Positions 1 to 7,006 of a stretch of 7,845 nt of DNA are shown one piece after another. Under the pieces are notes generated by a model. The model made no database searches. It was not told the DNA's origin and worked only from the letters and a program-made list of their open reading frames with translations. Source of the DNA: Pseudomonadota bacterium (lineage in GTDB: Bacteria > Pseudomonadota > Gammaproteobacteria > Xanthomonadales > Xanthomonadaceae). The stretch's first letter is position 1. Each line of letters opens with the position of its first letter. Both the position numbers and the translations under genes were made by a program. The stretch lies in NCBI GenBank assembly GCA_023430045.1, contig JAEZCF010000104.1, forward strand, positions 1 to 7,845, read 5' to 3'.

Positions 1-14
1 GCTTTTCCCGGGGA

Positions 15-109
15 AGCCGACCATGGGTCGGCTCTACCGGGCTGAGGGGAAGCCGACCATGGGTCGGCTCTACCAGGCTGAGGAGGAGCCGACCATGGGT
101 CGGCTCCAC
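15..109 (-). repeat. Tandem array of three SMAG-like (GTAG) palindromic repeats
   Basis: Three near-identical hairpins lie head to tail: stems 15-22/26-33, 51-58/62-69 and 87-94/98-105, each an 8-bp perfect stem AGCCGACC/GGTCGGCT around a 3-nt loop (ATG on the plus strand). The period is exactly 36 bp. Read on the minus strand, the two leftmost copies begin with GTAG (positions 37-34 and 73-70). The rightmost copy begins with GTGG and has a stem lengthened to 10 bp (85-94/98-107). The 13-nt linkers at 38-50 and 74-86 also resemble each other, so the duplicated unit is longer than the hairpin. The GTAG terminus is the hallmark of the SMAG repeats of Stenotrophomonas maltophilia, a REP-like family. 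The array starts 4 nt after the efflux pump stop codon, so it would be transcribed into the 3' end of that mRNA, where it could stabilise it or help termination (inference). Confidence 0.88.
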
Positions 110-113
110 CAGG

Positions 114-3100
114 TCAGTGCTGCAGGGTGGATTCGCCGTGGCGCACCAGCTGGCCGCCGCCATTGCGGCTGACCAGCTTGCGCAGTGCCACGTAGAACAC
201 CGGGGTAAGGAACAGGCCGAACAGGGTGACGCCGAGCATGCCGGCGAACACCGTGATGCCGGTGACCGAGCGCACCTCGGCACCTGCGCCATGCGACAGC
301 ACCAGCGGAATGGTGCCGGCGATGAAGGCGATCGACGTCATCACGATGGGACGAAGGCGCAGGCGGCAGGCTTCCAGCGCCGCCTCCACGATGCCCTTGC
401 CGGCCATTTCCAGTTCACGGGCGAACTCGACGATCAGGATCGCGTTCTTGCAGGCCAGACCCATCAGCACCACTAGGCCGACCTGCACGAACACGTTGTT
501 GTCGCCCCCGGTCAGCCACACGCCGAACAGCGCGGACAGCAGTGTCATCGGCACGATCAGGATCACGGCCAGCGGCAGCGACCAGCTCTCGTACAGCGCT
601 GCCAGCACCAGGAACGCCAGCAGCACCGCCACCGGGAACACGATCAGCGCCGCGTTGCCCTGGGTGGCCTGCTGGTAGCTCAGGTCGGTCCATTCGGTGA
701 CCATGCCGGCCGGCAGCACGGCACCGGCCACCTCGGTCAGCTTGGCCATGGCCTGCGTGGACGACAGCACGCGCGGGTCGGCTTCACCGGCCAGGTCTGC
801 CGCCGGGTAGCCGTTGAAGCGCAGCACCGGGTCGGGGCCGAAGGTCTGCTTGACGGTGACCATCGAGCCGATCGGCACCATCTCACCCCGGTTGTTGCGG
901 GTACGCAGGCGGCCGATGTCCTCCACGCTGTCGCGGAACTGGCCATCCGCCTGCGCGATCACCTGCCAGGTGCGGCCGAACTGGTTGAAGTCGTTGACAT
1001 AGGCCGAACCCAGATAGGTCTGCAGCGTGTCGAACAGTTCGGTCAGCTGCACGCCCTGTGCCTTGGCCTTGACCCGGTCCACTTCGGCATCCAGCTGCGG
1101 CACGTTGGCCTGGTAGCTGGTGATCGGGAAGGCCATGCCCGGCGTCTGCGACACCGCACCCTGCATGGTCTGCACCGCGTTCTGCAACGCGCCGTAGCCG
1201 AGGTTTCCACGGTCCTCGATGAACATCTGGTAGCCGTTGCCGTTGCCCAGACCAAGGATCGGCGGTGGCATCAGCGCGAAGGCGAAGCCTTCCTGCAATG
1301 CCGCGATCTTCTGGTTGATCTCGGCATTGATCTCCACGGCGGTCCGCCCACCACGCTCGTTGAAGGGCTTGAGCGTTACGAAGGCCACACCGGTGTTGGG
1401 CGTGTTGGTGAACTGCAGTGCATTGAGGCCGGGGAAGGAGATCGTATGCGCGACGCCCTCGGTATCGCGGGCGATGTCGGTGACCTTCTTCAGCATCGCA
1501 TCGGTACGCGCGATCGACGAGCCTTCCGGCAGCTTCACACCGGCGATCAGGTACAGCTTGTCCTGCGTGGGAATGAAGCCCGGCGGTACCAGCCGGAACA
1601 TCAGGCCGGTGCCGACCAGCAGCACGGCGTACACCACGAACACCACGCCACGCCGGCCGAGAATCTTCGATACGCCGCGCTCGTACTTCTCCGAGCTGGA
1701 CTTGAAGAAGCGGTTGAACGGACGGAATACCCAGCCGAACAGACGGTCGATAAGACGCGTCGGTGCGTCCTTCGCGGCGTCATGCGGCCTCAGCAGGCGC
1801 GCGGCCAGTGCCGGCGACAGGGTCAGCGAGTTGATGGCCGAGATCACGGTGGAAATGGCGATGGTCACCGCGAACTGCTTGTAGAACTGACCGGTGACGC
1901 CGGACAGGAAGGCCATCGGTACGAACACCGCGCACAGCACCAGGGCGATGGCGATGATCGGGCCGGACACTTCCTTCATCGCCTGGTGTGCAGCGGCGGT
2001 GGGCGACAGGCCTTCTTCGATGTTGCGCTCGACGTTCTCCACCACCACGATCGCATCATCGACCACGATGCCGATCGCCAGCACCAGCCCGAACAGGCTC
2101 AGCGTGTTGATCGAGAAGCCCAGCAGGTACAGCGCGGCGAACGTACCGACGATGGACACCGGCACTGCGATGAGCGGGATGATGGAGGCACGCCAGGTCT
2201 GCAGGAACAGGATCACCACCAGCACCACCAGGGCGATGGCTTCCAGCAGGGTGGACACCACCGCCGAGATCGAATCGCGCACGAAGATGGTGGTGTCGTA
2301 CACCGCCTCGTACTTGACGTCGGCCGGGAAGGTCTTCTGCAGCTCGTCCATGGTGGCGATTACCGCATCACGGATTTCCAGCGCGTTGGCACCGGGCGAC
2401 TGGAAGATACCGATACCTACCGCGTTCTTGCCATCCAGCTGCGAGCGCAGTGTGTAATCGCCCGCGCCCAGCTCCAGGCGCGCGACGTCGGACAGGCGCA
2501 CCACTTCGCCATCGGCACCGCTCTTGAGCACGATGTCGCCGAACTCCTGCTCGCTGCGCAGGCGGCCCTGCGCATTGATCAGGGTCAGGAACTGACTGCT
2601 GGGCATCGGCTCGGCGCCCAGCTGGCCGGCCGACACCTGCACGTTCTGCTCGCGCATGGCGCCGACCACATCACTGGCGGTCAGTCCACGGGCGGCGATC
2701 TTGTCCGGGTCAAGCCAGGCGCGCATGGCGTAGTCGCCACCACCGAAGATCTGCGCGTCACCCACGCCCTGGATCCGCGACAGCGCATCCTTGACGTGCA
2801 GGCGCGCATGGTTGCGCAGGTACAGCGTGTCGTACTTGCCTTCCGGCGAGGTCAGATGCACGACCATCAGGAAGGTCGGCGACTGCTTCTGGGTGGTCAC
2901 ACCCTGCCGCCGCACGTCCTCCGGCAGGCGGGCCTGGGCCTGCGCGACGCGGTTCTGCACCTTCACCGCCGCTTCGTCCGCGTCGGTGCCGGGACGGAAA
3001 GTGATGGTCATCTGCAGCACGCCGTCGGAGCCTGCCACCGACTTCATGTACATCATGTTCTCGACGCCGTTGATCGCTTCTTCCAGCGGCGTGGCCACGG

Positions 3101-3284
3101 TCTCAGCGATCACCTTCGGGTTCGCGCCCGGATAGACCGTGCGCACCACCACCGAGGGAGGTACCACGTCCGGGTATTCGCCGGTCGGCAGCAGCGGAAT
3201 GCTGATCAGGCCGGCGGCGAAGATGATGATCGACAGCACCGCCGCGAAGATCGGCCTGTCGATGAAAAAGCGGGAAAAATCCAT
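114..3284 (-). CDS. RND multidrug efflux inner-membrane pump, MexF/SmeW type
   Basis: This 1056-residue protein is an HAE1-family resistance-nodulation-division drug/proton antiporter. It would work as an inner-membrane trimer, taking drugs from the periplasm and passing them to an adaptor and an outer-membrane channel. It opens with FFIDRPIFAAVLS, typical of the first membrane helix, and has the usual two-fold layout: periplasmic loops at about 35-335 and 570-870, with helix bundles at about 340-500, 545-565 and 875-1035. Proton-relay residues are present: Asp409 and Asp410 in GIVVDDAIVVVENVERN, Lys946 in GLACKNAI, and Arg976 and Thr983 (AcrB Asp407/408, Lys940, Arg971, Thr978). Length is normal and nothing is broken. 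The N-terminal half reads close to Pseudomonas MexF. The ATG at 3284 was chosen because AAGGA lies 8 nt upstream; a TTG two codons earlier is unlikely. It is the third or fourth gene of the operon. Context suggests smeW, but that identity is not proven. Confidence 0.97.
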   Translation of the reverse strand: MDFSRFFIDRPIFAAVLSIIIFAAGLISIPLLPTGEYPDVVPPSVVVRTVYPGANPKVIAETVATPLEEAINGVENMMYMKSVAGSDGVLQMTITFRPGTDADEAAVKVQNRVAQAQARLPEDVRRQGVTTQKQSPTFLMVVHLTSPEGKYDTLYLRNHARLHVKDALSRIQGVGDAQIFGGGDYAMRAWLDPDKIAARGLTASDVVGAMREQNVQVSAGQLGAEPMPSSQFLTLINAQGRLRSEQEFGDIVLKSGADGEVVRLSDVARLELGAGDYTLRSQLDGKNAVGIGIFQSPGANALEIRDAVIATMDELQKTFPADVKYEAVYDTTIFVRDSISAVVSTLLEAIALVVLVVILFLQTWRASIIPLIAVPVSIVGTFAALYLLGFSINTLSLFGLVLAIGIVVDDAIVVVENVERNIEEGLSPTAAAHQAMKEVSGPIIAIALVLCAVFVPMAFLSGVTGQFYKQFAVTIAISTVISAINSLTLSPALAARLLRPHDAAKDAPTRLIDRLFGWVFRPFNRFFKSSSEKYERGVSKILGRRGVVFVVYAVLLVGTGLMFRLVPPGFIPTQDKLYLIAGVKLPEGSSIARTDAMLKKVTDIARDTEGVAHTISFPGLNALQFTNTPNTGVAFVTLKPFNERGGRTAVEINAEINQKIAALQEGFAFALMPPPILGLGNGNGYQMFIEDRGNLGYGALQNAVQTMQGAVSQTPGMAFPITSYQANVPQLDAEVDRVKAKAQGVQLTELFDTLQTYLGSAYVNDFNQFGRTWQVIAQADGQFRDSVEDIGRLRTRNNRGEMVPIGSMVTVKQTFGPDPVLRFNGYPAADLAGEADPRVLSSTQAMAKLTEVAGAVLPAGMVTEWTDLSYQQATQGNAALIVFPVAVLLAFLVLAALYESWSLPLAVILIVPMTLLSALFGVWLTGGDNNVFVQVGLVVLMGLACKNAILIVEFARELEMAGKGIVEAALEACRLRLRPIVMTSIAFIAGTIPLVLSHGAGAEVRSVTGITVFAGMLGVTLFGLFLTPVFYVALRKLVSRNGGGQLVRHGESTLQH

Positions 3285-3329
3285 GTGCAATGTCCTTGGT
3301 GTGGCCGGCGCCGGGATGCAGGCGCCCTG

Positions 3330-3350
3330 CCCCTGCCGTATCGGCAGGGG
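3330..3350 (-). other. Intercistronic hairpin between adaptor and pump genes
   Basis: A perfect 9-bp G+C-rich stem (3330-3338 with 3342-3350, CCCCTGCCG/CGGCAGGGG) closes on a 3-nt loop. It lies in the 97-nt gap between the adaptor stop (3382) and the pump start (3284). No T-run follows on the minus strand, and the pump gene has no separate promoter that I can see. It is therefore more likely an mRNA-processing or stability element, or a partial attenuator that sets the adaptor:pump ratio, than a full terminator. That role is inference. Confidence 0.6.
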
Positions 3351-3381
3351 TTCGGGCGTGGCCTGACGCTGGCCGGATGGA

Positions 3382-4641
3382 TCAGTTCAGGGCGACGTTT
3401 GCGTTGCCGGCACCCACGGTGCTGGCACTTGCCGCGGAAGCCGGCGCGGGCGCGGGTGCGGGAGTGGCCTTCGGCTGCATCGCCACGGGCTTGGCCTGTA
3501 CCGGCATGCCGGGCATGAAGACCTTCTGCACGCCGTCAATGATCACCTTGTCGCCGGCCGCCAGCCCGCCCTGCACGATGCGCAGGCCTTCGGCGCTGCG
3601 TCCAAGCACGACATCGCGACGCTGCGCCTTGCCGTCCTTATCGACCACGTACACGTACTTGCGGTCCTGGTCGGTGAGCACGGCCTTTTCATCGATCAAC
3701 ATGGCCTGGAACTGGCCGCTGCCCAGCAGCTGCACGCGGGCGAACAGGCCCGGCGTGAACTCACGGTCGGCATTGTCCAGCACCGCGCGGACGCGGATGG
3801 TGCCGGTGCTGCGGGCAACCTGGTTGTCGAGGAAATCGACCTTGCCGTCATGCGGGAAACCCTGCTCGCCGCTCAGGCCGACCTTGACCGGCAGCGCCTG
3901 GTCGCGCTCGCTGGGCCGTTCGCCCTGGCGTTCCATCTGTGCATAGCGCAGGAAGGTGGCCTCGTCGGCATCGAAATAGACATGCACCTTGTCCAGCGAT
4001 ACCAATGTGGTCAGAACGCTGGCGGCATCGCCGGCACTGACCAGGTTGCCGGCGGTGACCATCGCGCGACCGGCGCGGCCGTCGATGGGCGCGCGCACCT
4101 TGGTGAACTCCAGGTTGAGCGCGGCCGCATCCAGGGCTGCCTGCGCGGCCTGCACCTGTGCACTGGCCTGGTCGGCTGCGGCGCGGCGCTGTTCCCAGGT
4201 CTCGGTGGAAATCGCCTGCTGTTCGGACAGGCGCCTGGCGCGCTCGGATTCGCCGCGCGCCAGGGTGGCCTGGGTGCGTGCACGGGTCAGTTCGGCGCGT
4301 GCGCGGTCATGTTCGGCCTTGTAGCTGCGCGCGTCGATGGTGAACAGCACGTCGCCCTTCCTTACTTCCTGGCCTTCGACATAGTTGACCTTGTCGATGT
4401 AACCGGAAACGCGTGGGCGCAGTTCAACGTTCTCCACCGCTTCGACGCGGCCGCTGAACTCGTCCCACTGGCTGACCTGCTTGACCAGCACCGGAGCGGC
4501 ACTGACCTCCGGTGCCGGCGGTGCGCCTGCTTCTTCGGCATGGCTGCCGCTGCAGGCCGTGAGAACAGCCAGCGCCAGCGCCGAAACAGTGGCCAGCGCC
4601 AGACGGCGTGTAGTGCGTTGCAGGGGAATCATGGAGGTCAT
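3382..4641 (-). CDS. RND efflux periplasmic adaptor (membrane fusion) lipoprotein, MexE/SmeV type
   Basis: This 419-residue protein belongs to the HlyD/AcrA adaptor family, which joins an RND pump to its outer-membrane channel. A basic N-terminus and hydrophobic stretch end in a lipobox, LTAC, with Cys30 as the predicted lipidation site, so it should be a periplasmic lipoprotein held in the inner membrane. In order: lipoyl half-domain about 75-110 (RPRVSGYI..VNYVEGQEVRKGD); alpha-helical hairpin about 111-180, rich in Ala, Arg and Gln; second lipoyl half about 181-210 (VRAPIDGRAG); beta-barrel about 218-305; membrane-proximal domain about 310-382; then a low-complexity Ala/Pro tail of roughly 35 residues. 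Length fits the family. The ATG at 4641 is a choice: another ATG at 4632 would give 416 residues, and neither has a strong Shine-Dalgarno sequence. In-frame extension to 4917 is rejected because it runs into the upstream gene. It lies 74 nt after the SDR gene and 97 nt before the pump. Confidence 0.95.
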   Translation of the reverse strand: MTSMIPLQRTTRRLALATVSALALAVLTACSGSHAEEAGAPPAPEVSAAPVLVKQVSQWDEFSGRVEAVENVELRPRVSGYIDKVNYVEGQEVRKGDVLFTIDARSYKAEHDRARAELTRARTQATLARGESERARRLSEQQAISTETWEQRRAAADQASAQVQAAQAALDAAALNLEFTKVRAPIDGRAGRAMVTAGNLVSAGDAASVLTTLVSLDKVHVYFDADEATFLRYAQMERQGERPSERDQALPVKVGLSGEQGFPHDGKVDFLDNQVARSTGTIRVRAVLDNADREFTPGLFARVQLLGSGQFQAMLIDEKAVLTDQDRKYVYVVDKDGKAQRRDVVLGRSAEGLRIVQGGLAAGDKVIIDGVQKVFMPGMPVQAKPVAMQPKATPAPAPAPASAASASTVGAGNANVALN

Positions 4642-4715
4642 GGGGGGTATCCGTAGGAGTAGGTGATACGTGAAGCGTTGAATTCGGTTTTTCGTCATGG
4701 GCGGGTGCACGGCGG

Positions 4716-5486
4716 TCATGTCATCCCGGCCGGTTCCCGCCAGTGCGGTGGTGCATCCAGCCGCAGCAGGCCGCGCGGAAGCTGCGCGTCGCGCGTATCG
4801 CAGCGGACGATGGCGCGGTTGTCCGGGCACTGGTCCAGCAGCGAAACCACCCGGCGCCCGACCAGCAGCGCACTCGGCCATTCGATACAGGCATTGGCCG
4901 CATTGCTGGGGGTACATACCGGCGCGCTTACCTCAAGCATCTGCGCGCGTACGCCGATCGCCTGTGCTTCCTGGTGCACCACCTGCGCATACATGCGCAG
5001 CGCCGCAGCGGTGATGGAGGAGTCGCCATGGGCAGCCCACGGTTTCACTCCCGCCGGGCTGCCGATCATCACGAAGCGGCGCGGGTGGTGGTGGTCCTGC
5101 AGCAGCGGCAGCAGGTGGTGCACGGCGTGCACGTGCGGCATCAGATCCAGCTGCAGGGTCTGCACCAGGGCATCGCCCGGCCGGTCGATCACCCGGCCTC
5201 GCGCATACGGTCCGCCCAGCGCGGCGACCACCGCACCCAGTGGACGCGGGCGCGCGGCCACGCGATCGGCAACCACCTTGGCGGACTCGTCATCGGCCAG
5301 CGAACCCAGCAGCGTCTCCAGGCCGGGTTCGTCGTCGAACTGCGCGCGCAGTGCGGCCAGGCGTCCCGGGTCTCGGCCAACCACCAGTACCGGGCTGCCG
5401 GCTTCCAGCAGTGCACCAACGATGCCCTGGCCGACGGCGCCGGTGCCGCCCAGCACCAGGACCTCCGGCGCCAGCGTCCCGGTCAT
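4716..5486 (-). CDS. SDR-fold (NAD(P)-binding Rossmann) protein of the efflux operon, probably lacking the classical active site
   Basis: This 256-residue protein has the length and fold pattern of a short-chain dehydrogenase/reductase, a family of cytoplasmic NAD(P)H-dependent oxidoreductases. The nucleotide-binding loop GGTGAVG (residues 13-19) follows the first beta-strand and is nearer the extended/atypical SDR pattern. Gly37-Arg38 after the second strand would suit NADPH. Ser143 in IGSPAG is the classical catalytic serine. The segment at 156-173 aligns without gaps to the usual YxxxKAA helix, but Ser156 stands where Tyr is expected and Ala160 where Lys is expected; Asp114 replaces the usual Asn. 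Dehydrogenase activity by the normal mechanism is therefore doubtful. The start at 5486 is supported by GGAGG 9 nt upstream. It is co-directional with the adaptor and pump genes. An SDR ahead of adaptor and pump is the smeU1-V-W arrangement, and oxidoreductases also accompany MexEF systems (MexS). A role in sensing or processing an electrophilic inducer is inference. Confidence 0.92.
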   Translation of the reverse strand: MTGTLAPEVLVLGGTGAVGQGIVGALLEAGSPVLVVGRDPGRLAALRAQFDDEPGLETLLGSLADDESAKVVADRVAARPRPLGAVVAALGGPYARGRVIDRPGDALVQTLQLDLMPHVHAVHHLLPLLQDHHHPRRFVMIGSPAGVKPWAAHGDSSITAAALRMYAQVVHQEAQAIGVRAQMLEVSAPVCTPSNAANACIEWPSALLVGRRVVSLLDQCPDNRAIVRCDTRDAQLPRGLLRLDAPPHWREPAGMT

Positions 5487-5710
5487 GGGATATTTCCTCC
5501 CACACCCGGGACAATACCGATCCGCGCGATGCGATCAGCGCCCCGCACCGGGATCCGCAGGGCGCCGCCACGCTGCTGTCGCGCAGGTGCGGTAAACTCA
5601 CGAAAATCCTTGTGGACCAACGATGTAGGGCGGGATTCGACCGTCATCGCCACGTCCAGGGCGTCCTGGCCGGCGCGGCGGAAGTGGTTGAGAATGTTGC
5701 GCAGGCTCAT
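5483..5710 (-). CDS. Candidate 75-residue small protein, translationally coupled to the SDR gene
   Basis: I do not recognise this protein. Four things support it: an ATG at 5710 with GAAGG 9 nt upstream; a stop codon overlapping the SDR start as ATGA (5486-5483), the classical sign of translational coupling; codons in the first third (about 26) that almost all end in C or G, like the neighbouring genes; and an A+T-rich divergent control region just upstream, which puts the ORF first in the operon. Against it, codon use is less biased in the last two thirds, and the C-terminal sequence (GADRIARIGIVPGVGGNIP) shows no clear domain. The N-terminus (MSLRNILNHFRRAGQDA) is basic and could form an amphipathic helix; there is no signal peptide or membrane segment. 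It may be a real small protein, a coupling leader peptide, or the decayed remnant of a longer gene. If it is not coding, 5487-5856 is a 370-nt divergent intergenic region. Confidence 0.42.
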   Translation of the reverse strand: MSLRNILNHFRRAGQDALDVAMTVESRPTSLVHKDFREFTAPARQQRGGALRIPVRGADRIARIGIVPGVGGNIP

Positions 5711-5763
5711 GTCTGGCGGCCTTCAATTCGGGAATGGCGCCATGATGAAACCTAAACTCCTAC

Positions 5764-5791
5764 TTGATTAGTCCTCTTTTAGGGGAATAAT
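5764..5791 (+). promoter_or_regulatory. Putative sigma-70-type promoter of the LysR gene
   Basis: TTGATT (5764-5769) and AATAAT (5786-5791) are separated by 16 nt and match the -35 and -10 consensus at 4/6 and 5/6 positions. Transcription would start near 5798, giving a leader of about 60 nt before the ATG at 5857. This is the most A+T-rich spot in the window. I found no equally convincing promoter pair for the minus-strand operon, which fits an activator-dependent promoter (inference). Confidence 0.5.
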
Positions 5792-5793
5792 CA
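5765..5793. promoter_or_regulatory. 29-bp dyad in the divergent region, candidate LysR-regulator operator
   Basis: The sequence is an interrupted palindrome centred on 5779. Outer arms TGATTA (5765-5770) and TAATCA (5788-5793) are perfect complements. Inside them TCC/GGA and CT/AG also pair, giving 11 complementary pairs out of 14. T-N11-A pairs, the loose LysR-box signature, occur within it (for example T5775 and A5787) but mean little in A+T-rich DNA. The dyad overlaps the proposed regulator promoter, so binding there would block the regulator gene, while the minus-strand operon could be activated. A second, weaker inverted pair is CCTAAA (5751-5756) with TTTAGG (5778-5783). Confidence 0.55.
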
Positions 5794-5856
5794 TCCCGCT
5801 CCCGGTCCAATCTTTTTGTCACGATAGCGATGTCCCCCGCGCCCAGGAATCCGCCC

Positions 5857-6876
5857 ATGTCCCACGATCTCAACGAAACGCTGATCTTCGTCAAAGTGGT
5901 CGAGCAAGGCAGCTTCATCGCAGCCGCCAAATCGCTCGGGCTGCCCAAGACCACGGTCAGCCGCAAGGTGCAGGAGCTGGAAACGCGTCTTGGCGCGCGC
6001 CTGCTGCACCGGACCACGCGCCGCCTCGGGCTCACCGAAGCCGGCTCGATCTACCACGAACACTGCCAGCGCATTGCCCGCGAGCTGGAGGAAGCCGAAA
6101 GCGCGGTCAACCAGCTGCAGTCCGGCCCGCGTGGCTGGCTGCGGTTCACCGTGCCCTATTCGCTGGGCATCACCTGGATCGCGCCGCTGATGGGCCAGTT
6201 CCATGCGATGTATCCGGAAATCCGCCTGGACATGCATCTGGGCAACGAGAAGCTGGACCTGATCGCCGGCGAAGCGGACCTCGCGCTGCGGGTCGGAGCC
6301 CTGCCCGACTCCAACCTGGTGGCGCGCAAGCTCGGCACGCTGCGCACGCAGGTGTTCGCCAGCCCGGCCTACATCGAACGCCATGGCGAGCCGCTGCACC
6401 CGGACGAACTGCAGTTCCATCGCATCCTGGCCATGCGCAAGGCGTATCACAGCCATCCCAACCGCATTACCTGGCAGCTGGGCGAAAATGGCGGCGATCT
6501 GCGCGATTTTCCGGTGAATCCGCTGATGGTAGCCAACGACATGTCCGCGCTCAACGGTGCGCTGGTGTGCGGCGAAGGCTTGTTGCTGACCGGCGATGTG
6601 ATGGCAAAGCCGTTCGTGGAAACCGGCATGGTGCGCCGTGTTCTTGCCGGCTGGACCGGGCCGGAAGTGGATTTCAACGCCGTATTCGCCGGCGGCCGAC
6701 TGGTATCGCCGAAGGTACGTGCGTTCGTGGATTTCCTGGTGGAGAAACTCAATTTCGACGCCAACTACATGATGGCGCAGTGCCCGGCAGCCAAGTATGC
6801 GCAGCAGCAGAGCGAGAAGGCCGAAGCCGAAGCGCTGGCCGAGGGCAAGCGCGTGCTGGAAACCGTGGCAGCCTGA
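5857..6876 (+). CDS. LysR-family transcriptional regulator, divergent from the efflux operon (SmeRv-like)
   Basis: This 339-residue protein is a LysR-type regulator. Residues about 4-62 form the winged helix-turn-helix (VEQGSFIAAAKSLGLPKTTVSRKVQELETRLGARLLHRTTRR is split by the recognition helix near TTVSRKVQ), followed by a linker helix to about 90 and a periplasmic-binding-protein-like effector domain at about 92-300. It is longer than the usual ~300 residues because of a charged Ala/Glu/Lys-rich tail (about 311-339). The ATG at 5857 has AGGA 8 nt upstream; the in-frame ATG at 5830 has no such site. Divergent placement next to an SDR-adaptor-pump operon is the SmeRv arrangement, where the regulator activates efflux. 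I recall efflux-activating changes at Gly266 in SmeRv; Gly265 here lies one position away, which is suggestive only. Effectors cannot be read from the sequence. Confidence 0.95.
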   Translation: MSHDLNETLIFVKVVEQGSFIAAAKSLGLPKTTVSRKVQELETRLGARLLHRTTRRLGLTEAGSIYHEHCQRIARELEEAESAVNQLQSGPRGWLRFTVPYSLGITWIAPLMGQFHAMYPEIRLDMHLGNEKLDLIAGEADLALRVGALPDSNLVARKLGTLRTQVFASPAYIERHGEPLHPDELQFHRILAMRKAYHSHPNRITWQLGENGGDLRDFPVNPLMVANDMSALNGALVCGEGLLLTGDVMAKPFVETGMVRRVLAGWTGPEVDFNAVFAGGRLVSPKVRAFVDFLVEKLNFDANYMMAQCPAAKYAQQQSEKAEAEALAEGKRVLETVAA

Positions 6877-6917
6877 TTGCAAGCTACGTCAGCCGTATCC
6901 ATCACCGCTGCAGGCCG

Positions 6918-6940
6918 GTAGTGCCGACCGCTGGTCGGCA
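6918..6940 (+). repeat. Single SMAG-like (GTAG) palindrome
   Basis: GTAG (6918-6921) is followed by a perfect 8-bp stem TGCCGACC/GGTCGGCA (6922-6929 with 6933-6940) and a GCT loop. It has the same design and GACC/GGTC core as the array at 15-109 but a different stem end and loop, so it belongs to a different subgroup. It lies 41 nt after the LysR stop codon, a typical place for such elements. Confidence 0.82.
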
Positions 6941-7006
6941 GCCTCTGCTAATCCGGAACGTTCACCGGCAGGCCGATGATCCCGATCCCTGGCCGGCACC
7001 TGCAGA

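Noticed and set aside
15..109. Palindromic repeats with a 36-bp period resembling a short CRISPR array
   Set aside because: The linkers are only 13 nt and resemble each other, the repeats carry the GTAG end of SMAG elements, and no cas genes are present.
3285..3290. TTG at 3290 as start of the RND pump
   Set aside because: The ATG at 3284 has better Shine-Dalgarno spacing and gives the usual MDFSRFF start of the family.
1446..3518. Long open frame (690 codons) on the plus strand
   Set aside because: It lies antisense to the RND pump gene, is rich in His, Gln, Arg and Asp as expected for a mirrored frame in G+C-rich DNA, and shows no domain.
4642..4715. Separate promoter or structure in the SDR-adaptor gap
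   Set aside because: I saw no convincing -35/-10 pair or stable hairpin in these 74 nt.
4642..4917. N-terminal extension of the adaptor gene to an ATG at 4917
   Set aside because: It overlaps the SDR gene and would put the lipoprotein signal about 120 residues inside the protein.
5290..5601. Minus-strand open frame across the SDR start
   Set aside because: It mostly lies inside the SDR gene in another frame and shows frame-shadow composition.
5830..5856. ATG at 5830 as start of the LysR gene
   Set aside because: There is no ribosome binding site; the ATG at 5857 has AGGA at 8 nt and gives the normal LysR N-terminus.
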